DNA of 40,602 nucleotides, taken from assembly GCA_913009875.1 (NCBI GenBank), contig CAJVYS010000017.1:1-40602 (forward strand). The letters are read 5' to 3'. The first letter of the stretch is position 1; every line of letters starts with the position of its first letter. Shown one piece after another: positions 34,971 to 40,602 of the stretch. The position numbers and the translations under genes are program-made. The DNA comes from an uncultured Gammaproteobacteria bacterium. GTDB taxonomy: Bacteria > Pseudomonadota > Gammaproteobacteria > SZUA-152. Below the pieces are notes generated by a model, which was not told where the DNA came from, ran no database searches, and worked only from the letters and a program-made list of their open reading frames with translations.

Positions 34971-35185
34971 CAGGCGCTCTTCACCACCGCCGGATAGCCC
35001 GCCTCGGTGAGCACCTGGCACACCGTCTGTGGATCCACCTCGCCCGCCACCTTGGCGGTACCGGCGTCTAAGTCAAACTCGGCGGAAACAAAACCCGGCA
35101 CACCCGCCAGGACCTTATTGGCATTGGCGGTACAGCCGGCGCACTTCATGCCCTGGACAAAGAATTCAGTGGTGGTTTCTGACAT
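34970..35185 (-). CDS. copZ: Copper chaperone / heavy-metal-associated domain protein
   Basis: 71-aa soluble HMA domain with motif GMKCAGC (C15, C18) that binds Cu(I) and would deliver it to CopA. ATG 35185 is chosen because AGGAG stands 10 bases upstream and [15 protein letters not shown] matches the family; the open frame reaches 35323 without sense. It forms an overlapping operon copZ - copA - small peptide. I saw no clear CueR-type dyad upstream. Confidence 0.92.
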   Translation of the reverse strand: MSETTTEFFVQGMKCAGCTANANKVLAGVPGFVSAEFDLDAGTAKVAGEVDPQTVCQVLTEAGYPAVVKSA

Positions 35186-35459
35186 GGTTCTGCGACTCCT
35201 GCTGGTTGAGTTTACATCGGCCTGTGGTGCGCAAAAAAACGCATTCACCACAAAGTGCGCGAAGGATCGCAAAGTACCACGCCCGGGGGAAATATGCCGA
35301 AAGGGTAGGAGGAGGCCACGCACGCAATAGCCCGCAAAGCCTATGTAAACATGTCGGTTTTCTTTACAAATTCACCATCACACGCCGTCAAAAAATTTCA
35401 CATGCACACAATATGGCTGTATTCAAACACGAAATTCTATACGGCATAAAAATTGCTTA

Positions 35460-35490
35460 TTGGTCATAAATCAATCAAATCGGTTAAAAT
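35460..35490 (+). promoter_or_regulatory. Possible promoter of the SleB-like gene
   Basis: The stretch 35330-35540 is clearly AT-richer than its surroundings. TTGGTC (35460) and TAAAAT (35485) are 19 bases apart, a loose sigma-70 match. The rest of 35186-35544 contains no gene I can support. Confidence 0.3.
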
Positions 35491-35544
35491 TTCACCGCTG
35501 GTCAACCCGATCCGCGCAGAAATGCCGCCATCAGGAATTGTCGT

Positions 35545-36027
35545 ATGAGAGTTTTCTTGCTGTTATTGCTGGCCTTCGGCACCGAGCGGGCACTGGCCGA
35601 AACCACCCTCAGCCCCAAAGAGGCCAAGGAGATGCGCTGCCTGGCGTTGAATATCTATTTCGAGGCCCGCAGCGAGCCCGTCGATGGCCAGCTTGCCGTC
35701 GCCTTCGTGACCATCAACCGCATGCAGAACCGGCGTTACCCGAACACCCTCTGCGGCGTGGTGTGGCAAAAGCGCCAATTCAGCTGGACCCACGACGGCA
35801 AGAGTGACCGGCCCTCCGAGCATCGCGCCTGGGGACAGGCACAGATGATCGCCCGCTTCATTTTCAACAAATACATGGCCCTGCCGGAGAAGGTGCGTCG
35901 TATTATGGATCGCACCAATGGCGCCCTGCACTACTACGCCCCCAAGCTGGCCGACCCTTACTGGGCCAAGGCCAAGGAAGTCACCTTCACCGTCGGCGGC
36001 CACGTCTTCCTGGCCGAGCGCTCCTGA
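35545..36027 (+). CDS. Cell wall hydrolase, SleB/CwlJ family
   Basis: 160-aa exported protein. Signal peptide about 1-18 (VFLLLLLAFGTERALA), then the hydrolase-2 (SleB) domain: LALNIYFEARSEPVDGQLAVAFVTINRM with probable catalytic glutamate E40, TLCGVVWQKRQFSWT, ALHYYAPKLADPYWA. SleB enzymes cleave spore cortex in Bacillus; non-sporing proteobacteria keep short versions thought to act on periplasmic murein. Single gene divergent from copZ, followed by a small hairpin (CCTGAA...TTCAGG near 36045-36062). Confidence 0.9.
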   Translation: MRVFLLLLLAFGTERALAETTLSPKEAKEMRCLALNIYFEARSEPVDGQLAVAFVTINRMQNRRYPNTLCGVVWQKRQFSWTHDGKSDRPSEHRAWGQAQMIARFIFNKYMALPEKVRRIMDRTNGALHYYAPKLADPYWAKAKEVTFTVGGHVFLAERS

Positions 36028-36071
36028 AAAAAACAGACTACACCTGAACCCTCGGATTCAGGTACAGGCCT

Positions 36072-36142
36072 CGTAGGAGCGGACCCTCGGGCCGCGATAG
36101 CTTGGTGGGATTCAGGTCGCGGCCCGAGGGTCCGCTCCTACA
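36072..36142. repeat. REP-like hairpin, family A copy 3
   Basis: Arms starting CGTAGGAGCGGACCCTCGGG and complement ending CGCTCCTACA. Convergent junction between the SleB-like gene and the glycosyltransferase. Stem variation relative to copies 1 and 2 keeps pairing. Confidence 0.9.
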
Positions 36143-36279
36143 GGGGCTGGATAGGCCGTGGCATACCAGATGATGCCGAACCTGCCGGCTCAAGCAAGCT
36201 CACGATGGGCTGCCATTTGGCTGTCAACCTGGTCGTCTCAAACCGCTACGGCAAACAATCCCGGGCACCACCGCCAATG

Positions 36280-37335
36280 TCACCCCTGAGCCGGCAACTT
36301 CCACGGCAGGTCGCCATTCCCCTCCGCCTGCGAACGCTGGGTGAGAATGTAGGGACGGGTATCAGAGGATTCGTAATAGGTGCGGGTGATCATCTCGCTC
36401 ATGATGCCGGTGGTAAAAAACTGGATCGAGACCACCACCAGCAGCACCCCCAGTAACAGCAGTGGACGATTACCGATCTGCTCGCCGAACACCAACTTGA
36501 TAAAGGCCAGATAGGTCAGAATCAGGCCGCCCAGGCCACCCATCACCAGGCCGATGCGGCCAAAGAAGTGACCCGGCCGGGCACGGAAGCGCATGAAAAA
36601 ATACACGAACATCAGATCCAGCAACACCCGATAGGCGCGCGAGATACCGTATTTGGACTCGCCATACTGGCGCGCATGATGTTTCACCACTTCCTCCTTG
36701 ATGCGCGAAGGCGAGGTGTTGGTGGCCACCCAGGCGGGGATGAAGCGGTGCATCTCGCCATACAGGCGGATATTCTTGATCACCGTGGCGCGGTAGACCT
36801 TGAGACTGCAGCCATAGTCATGCAGGCGCACGCCGGTGATGCGGCCGATGAGACGGTTGGCGATACGCGAGGGGATCTTGCGCATCACCAGATTGTCGTG
36901 GCGATCCTTGCGCCAGCCGGACAGCAGGTCGAGATCTTCACACAGCAGGCGCGCCACCATGCGCGGGATGTCGGTGGGGTCGTTCTGCAGATCGCCGTCC
37001 ATGGTGACAATGACATCACCGCGAGCATGGTCGATACCAGCCTGCATGGCGGCGGTCTGGCCAAAGTTGCGCTGCAGCTCGATGAGATGCACGTGCGCAT
37101 TGCCCTCTTCCAGTGACTTACGCACCACCGCCACCGTATTGTCACTGCTGCCGTCGTCCACCAGCACCAGTTCCCAGGGGGCGGAATAGTCCTTCAGGGC
37201 CTCGTTGATGGTCGTGATCAGTGGCCCGACGCTTTCTTCTTCGTTATACAGGGGAACAACCACCGACAGGGGGCAGACCTCCGCAACAGGCATATCGGTC
37301 ACATTCTTTTCAGTCACATCATTCGTCACAGACAT
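36280..37335 (-). CDS. Family 2 glycosyltransferase, dolichyl/undecaprenyl-phosphate sugar synthase type
   Basis: 351 aa from ATG 37335. Catalytic domain LSVVVPLYNEEESV, VLVDDGSSDNT, TMDGDLQNDP (metal-binding DGD), GWRKDRHDN and DYGCSLKVYR, then two C-terminal membrane segments (FFGRIGLVMGGLGGLILTYLAF and PLLLLGVLLVVVSIQFFTTG). This is the layout of ArnC/GtrB-type enzymes that load a sugar onto undecaprenyl phosphate for transfer across the membrane. The sugar cannot be told. ATG 37335 has GGA 6 bases upstream; the frame opens at 37425 and ATG 37293 is also possible. No lipid A or O-antigen genes adjoin. Confidence 0.87.
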   Translation of the reverse strand: MSVTNDVTEKNVTDMPVAEVCPLSVVVPLYNEEESVGPLITTINEALKDYSAPWELVLVDDGSSDNTVAVVRKSLEEGNAHVHLIELQRNFGQTAAMQAGIDHARGDVIVTMDGDLQNDPTDIPRMVARLLCEDLDLLSGWRKDRHDNLVMRKIPSRIANRLIGRITGVRLHDYGCSLKVYRATVIKNIRLYGEMHRFIPAWVATNTSPSRIKEEVVKHHARQYGESKYGISRAYRVLLDLMFVYFFMRFRARPGHFFGRIGLVMGGLGGLILTYLAFIKLVFGEQIGNRPLLLLGVLLVVVSIQFFTTGIMSEMITRTYYESSDTRPYILTQRSQAEGNGDLPWKLPAQG

Positions 37336-37427
37336 ATCGTTCCACAGATAAACCGGAGCACCGCACATCGACGCAATTGCGGCGACTATACCATCAAGGG
37401 GCGACGGACTCTCCAAGGGCGTCATTC

Positions 37428-37670
37428 AACCTAGATTAATCAGTTGAACGGCTTGTCCAGTGGTTCTGAGTGTTCGTCTGGCGTAGCCAAAAAAATAAGT
37501 TAATGGCCCTGCTCCTTAACGAGTTTTTTTGCATAGTCAGGCGGGCACTCAGAGCTGCTGGACAGGTCGTAGCGTCCTCACCCAGCCGGTGAAGTCTAGC
37601 TTTGAGATGAATTCGTTTATTTCCATGCACTTAGACTTACCTCGAAGCGGTCAACTGATTAATCTAGGTT
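37428..37670. mobile_element. 243-base element with 20-base perfect terminal inverted repeats
   Basis: Ends AACCTAGATTAATCAGTTGA (37428-37447) and its exact complement (37651-37670). An inner imperfect pair (37454-37472 with 37546-37564, 16 of 19 matching) and a short AAGTCTA/TAGACTT pair give a folded, gene-less unit, AT-richer than the flanks. MITE-like by structure only. It fills the divergent region between the glycosyltransferase and the DNA-repair genes. Confidence 0.65.
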
Positions 37671-37758
37671 CAAATCCATACCCTCGAGAAACAGCCACGC
37701 AAATGGTTGCGTCCGAAAACGGCGAGAATAGCAAAGGGACGTTTGCTAGGCTTGCCGA

Positions 37759-39282
37759 ATGGATCTTGATCACGATGCCTGCTACCGCGCGATTGTAACG
37801 CGAGATGCCCGCTTTGACGGTCGTCTGTATATCGGCGTTCGCACCACCGGAATTTACTGCCGACCGATCTGTCCTGCACGTACACCCAAACGCGAAAATG
37901 TCTCGTTCTATCCGACGGCCGCCGCGGCCCAGGAGGCCGGGTTTCGCCCTTGCCTGCGCTGCCGGCCGGAAAATTCGCCGGATCTGGCGGTATGGAACGG
38001 TACCTCAAACACCGTCAAGCGGGCACTCGCATTGATCGGCGAAGGGGCAATGGATGGCGAAACAGTCGATCATCTCGCCGAACACCTGGGTGTCGGTGAG
38101 CGCCACCTCAGGCGACTCTTCCAGCAACATCTTGGGGCATCGCCGATTGCGGTCGCCCAAACCCGTCGCATCCTGTTTGCCAAACAGCTGATCATGGAAA
38201 CCCGAATGCCGATGACCGAAATCGCGCATGCCGCCGGCTTCGGCAGCATTCGTCGCTTCAACGCGGTTTTTCAGACACTGTACAAACGACCACCCGGCGC
38301 GCTGCGCCGCACACACCAGAGCACTCACAGTGACATATCCGCAGCTTCAAATATCATGCTGACAATGTCCTATGCTGCACCGTACAACTGGCCCAGCATG
38401 ATTTCATTTCTGAAAACGCGTGCTATTCCGGGGGTTGAGTGGGTAGACGAGCAAGACCGATATCACCGCTCGATTGCGCTGGATGGCTACCACGGTACCG
38501 TCCGTGTTGCGTTCGTTGAAAAGAAAAAATGTTTGCGCGCGACAATCCGTTTCCCGCGCGTATCAAGCCTCGCCTTCATCGTCAGCCGCCTTCGCCGGGT
38601 ATTTGATCTCACGGCCGATCCCATCGCCATCGACGCCCACCTTGCCGATGACCCCCGGCTCGCACCGCTGATCGCCGCCCGGCCCGGCTTGCGCGTACCC
38701 GGCGCGTGGGACGGGTTCGAACTTGGCATTCGTGCGATTCTCGGACAACAAATTACCGTCGCTGCCGCCACAACACTCGCGGGCAAACTGGTATCCCTGT
38801 ACGGGGAGCCACTTGAAACGTCGTTAAAAACAGAAGGACTGAGCCATGTCTTTCCATCGCCGAAGCGCCTTGCTGCGGCAGACTTACGCTTGCTCGGTAT
38901 GCCCGGCACCCGCGCCCGTGCGTTGTCGGCGCTGAGCGAGGCGGTCCTGGAAAGCCCGAATATGCTCAGCACCAGCCAGGCACCGGAAGTCACACTCGAA
39001 CGCCTGAAGACATTGCCCGGTATCGGCGACTGGACCAGCCAATACATTCTCATGCGTGCGCTTTGCGAACCCGATGCATTTCCGGCGGCCGACATTGGTT
39101 TGATGCGCGCAATGGCCGCCAAAAAGGGACAACGCCCGACACCCGCCACACTTCTTGAGCGAGCCGAAACCTGGCGGCCCTGGCGGGCCTACGCCGCACT
39201 GCATCTTTGGGCTTCCGAAGGCAACACATCGGCTGTGCACGACAAAGAGAAAATCACCGATGCTGCAACACTTACCCCCTGA
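37759..39282 (+). CDS. alkA: Ada-AlkA fusion: methyl-sensing activator / 3-methyladenine DNA glycosylase
   Basis: 507 aa. An N-terminal Ada zinc domain with C34, C38, C65 and C68 matches E. coli Ada C38, C42, C69, C72 at a constant offset of 4, so C34 should accept methyl from phosphotriesters. An AraC-type DNA-binding region follows (about 85-185, AEHLGVGERHLRRLF). Then come the AlkA N-domain (about 200-310) and helix-hairpin-helix glycosylase (LKTLPGIGDWTSQYILMRAL) with catalytic D445. It both senses methyl damage and excises alkylated bases. The O6-methylguanine domain of full Ada is supplied by the overlapping ogt gene. Confidence 0.94.
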   Translation: MDLDHDACYRAIVTRDARFDGRLYIGVRTTGIYCRPICPARTPKRENVSFYPTAAAAQEAGFRPCLRCRPENSPDLAVWNGTSNTVKRALALIGEGAMDGETVDHLAEHLGVGERHLRRLFQQHLGASPIAVAQTRRILFAKQLIMETRMPMTEIAHAAGFGSIRRFNAVFQTLYKRPPGALRRTHQSTHSDISAASNIMLTMSYAAPYNWPSMISFLKTRAIPGVEWVDEQDRYHRSIALDGYHGTVRVAFVEKKKCLRATIRFPRVSSLAFIVSRLRRVFDLTADPIAIDAHLADDPRLAPLIAARPGLRVPGAWDGFELGIRAILGQQITVAAATTLAGKLVSLYGEPLETSLKTEGLSHVFPSPKRLAAADLRLLGMPGTRARALSALSEAVLESPNMLSTSQAPEVTLERLKTLPGIGDWTSQYILMRALCEPDAFPAADIGLMRAMAAKKGQRPTPATLLERAETWRPWRAYAALHLWASEGNTSAVHDKEKITDAATLTP

Positions 39283-39802
39283 AACTCTGTTCCGTGATCA
39301 ACTGGAAACGCCCATCGGTACGATGCTGGTCATCACCGATAAACAGGAACGCCTGCGCGCCCTTGACTGGCGTGAATACGAAGACCGCATGCACCGGCTT
39401 TTGCAGCTTCATGCCAAAAAGAAAAACAGAGAATATGAGTTACAAGCGGCCCCCCTGCCGGCCGCCATACACAAAGCACTGGATGCCTATTTCGCCGGCA
39501 ACTTCGTCCCAGTGAACGACATCCCCGTCTACACCACTGGAACCGTATTCCAGCAAGCCGTCTGGCGTGCACTCAGAAACATTCCGGCCGGCACCACGCT
39601 CAGCTACAGCGCGCTGGCCAAAAACCTGGGACGGCCGAAAGCGGTGCGCGCCGTCGGCACCGCCAACGGCGCCAACCCTGTCGGTATTGTCATTCCCTGC
39701 CACCGGGTAATCGGGATGGATGGATCCATGGCGGGGTACGGCGGCGGGCTTGCGCGCAAGCGCTGGCTGCTTGCGCACGAAGCCGCCGGCCTTAGCCCGT
39801 AA
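39260..39802 (+). CDS. ogt: Methylated-DNA--protein-cysteine S-methyltransferase
   Basis: 180-aa O6-alkylguanine repair protein. The core VFQQAVWRALRNIPAGTTLSYSALA and active site IPCHRVI (acceptor C147), then GYGGGLARKRWLLAHE. Start ATG 39260 lies inside the end of alkA (23-base overlap), implying coupling; the frame is open from 39155 but those codons overlap alkA in another frame and lack family resemblance. It removes methyl from guanine O6 by suicide transfer. Confidence 0.94.
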   Translation: MLQHLPPETLFRDQLETPIGTMLVITDKQERLRALDWREYEDRMHRLLQLHAKKKNREYELQAAPLPAAIHKALDAYFAGNFVPVNDIPVYTTGTVFQQAVWRALRNIPAGTTLSYSALAKNLGRPKAVRAVGTANGANPVGIVIPCHRVIGMDGSMAGYGGGLARKRWLLAHEAAGLSP

Positions 39803-39821
39803 AATATTCACAAATATTATC

Positions 39822-39840
39822 CTGAATCCGTGGATTCAGA
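39822..39840. terminator. Small hairpin between ogt and the next gene
   Basis: CTGAATCC/GGATTCAG, 8-bp stem with a 2-base loop; no T-run. A weak transcript end or processing site at most, since the next start is only 20 bases on. Confidence 0.3.
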
Positions 39841-39859
39841 ATTATCTTAAGGAACACTC

Positions 39860-40602
39860 ATGACAACATCGACGAAGCACAAAGCAAAAATTTTCCGCGA
39901 CCTGAACACCCAGGGTCATCTACTGCTACCCAACGCCTGGGACGCGGCAAGCGCACGTATTTTCGAAGCGGCGGGTTTTCCTGCCATTGGAACCACCAGT
40001 GCCGGCATTGCCTATAGCCGAGGGTTTCGTGACGCCCAGCAAATCAGCAGAGAAGAGATGATGCACGAAGTGGCCATTATTGCCCGCGCGGTGGACATAC
40101 CGGTAACGGCAGACATCGAAGCAGGCTATGGCCCCAGCGCTGGCGACGTCACCAAAACAGTGCGCGCTGTTATTGATGCAGGCGCGGTCGGCATCAATCT
40201 GGAAGACAATACCCATGGCGGAACCCACCCGCTCTTTGACATCACCGCGCAGGTCGAAAGAATTGCGGCGGCAAAGTCAGAAGGCGACCGGAACGGAATT
40301 GCACTGACAGTCAACGCACGCACTGACAGCTTTCTGCTTGATCTGGGAGCCGATGAAAACGAACGGACCGCGATGACCATCGAACGCGGCCATGCCTACC
40401 TTGCCGCCGGAGCCGATCTCATCTTTGTGCCAAAGTTAATCGACGCCCGCATTGCGCGACACCTATCGGACGCTTTTGAAGGCCGCCTGAACCTGATGGC
40501 CATGCCTGGCGCACCAGCGGCAAACGTACTGTTCAACGCCGGAGTCCAGCGCGTCAGCCTCGGCCCGACCGCGATGTTGGCAAGCCTCGGCACAGTGCAA
40601 AA
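39860..40602 (+). CDS. Isocitrate lyase / phosphoenolpyruvate mutase family protein, 3' end outside window
   Basis: 247 codons remain before the window ends, with no stop. ATG 39860 follows AGGA by 8 bases. The sequence begins MTTSTKHKAKIFRDLNTQGH and continues LLPNAWDAASARIFEAAGFPAIGTTSAGIAYSRG, TADIEAGYGPSAGDV, AGAVGINLEDN and VNARTDSFLL: the (beta/alpha)8 barrel of the PEP mutase/isocitrate lyase superfamily with metal-binding D/E residues. The KKCGH motif of true isocitrate lyase is absent, so it is one of the uncharacterised or oxaloacetate/carboxy-PEP-type members. It follows ogt by 57 bases and may share its transcript. Confidence 0.88.
   Translation, partial: MTTSTKHKAKIFRDLNTQGHLLLPNAWDAASARIFEAAGFPAIGTTSAGIAYSRGFRDAQQISREEMMHEVAIIARAVDIPVTADIEAGYGPSAGDVTKTVRAVIDAGAVGINLEDNTHGGTHPLFDITAQVERIAAAKSEGDRNGIALTVNARTDSFLLDLGADENERTAMTIERGHAYLAAGADLIFVPKLIDARIARHLSDAFEGRLNLMAMPGAPAANVLFNAGVQRVSLGPTAMLASLGTVQ

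Noticed and set aside
1-40602. tRNA, rRNA or riboswitch
   Set aside because: No tRNA-like cloverleaf with a T-loop and acceptor stem, rRNA segment or familiar riboswitch core was recognised by eye on either strand; a covariance-model scan was not possible.

Overview
The window is 40.6 kb of GC-rich bacterial chromosome, almost certainly from a gammaproteobacterium. The evidence is an MSHA pilus biogenesis operon, a SecB gene, and a rearranged version of the Escherichia coli yib neighbourhood (trmL, gpsA, secB, yibN/grxC, gpmI, envC, yibQ). A good sigma-28 (FliA-type) promoter in front of a chemoreceptor suggests a flagellated organism. No tRNA, rRNA, CRISPR array or intact transposase gene was seen. 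The first 106 bases are not biological: they are Illumina P7/index adapter read-through, so position 107 is the first trustworthy genomic base, and mshG is cut there.

Layout. (1) 107-8694, minus strand: MSHA operon read right to left, PilN-domain gene - mshJ - mshK - mshL - mshM - mshN - mshE - mshG, tightly overlapped, with a repeat inside the 5' end of mshK and another between mshE and mshG. (2) 9177-13150: SAM methyltransferase, stand-alone trpB, class 1B-type dihydroorotate dehydrogenase, and trmL on the other strand. (3) 13218-16783, minus strand: ArsR-family regulator - rhodanese/glutaredoxin fusion - trxC - secB - gpsA. (4) 17193-25229, plus strand: gpmI - envC - ctpA - yibQ-like - yajL, then argD - argF. 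(5) 25312-28536: orphan iron-type ABC ATPase, cytochrome c4-like protein on the minus strand, YgiM-like SH3 protein. (6) 28623-35185: ilvD (minus), heme-motif chemoreceptor (plus), and copZ - copA - 28-residue membrane peptide (minus). (7) 35545-40602: SleB-type wall hydrolase, GT2 glycosyltransferase (minus), Ada-AlkA fusion - ogt - isocitrate lyase/PEP mutase-family gene, which runs off the end.

The most interesting coding region is 14853-16783. The ArsR-type regulator has two cysteines 66 residues apart, the spacing of the persulfide sensors SqrR and BigR. It lies upstream of one polypeptide joining a membrane-anchored rhodanese to a glutaredoxin (separate yibN and grxC in E. coli), followed by thioredoxin 2. 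A thiol/persulfide response module is a reasonable, testable reading.

Non-coding repeats are unusually informative. All five convergent gene junctions carry a long hairpin repeat, from several REP-like families. Three of the six divergent intergenic regions carry a longer, gene-less element with terminal inverted repeats (16862-16993, 27310-27597, 37428-37670). One composite, a hairpin nested within another hairpin, occurs twice (8881-9045 and 32451-32598).
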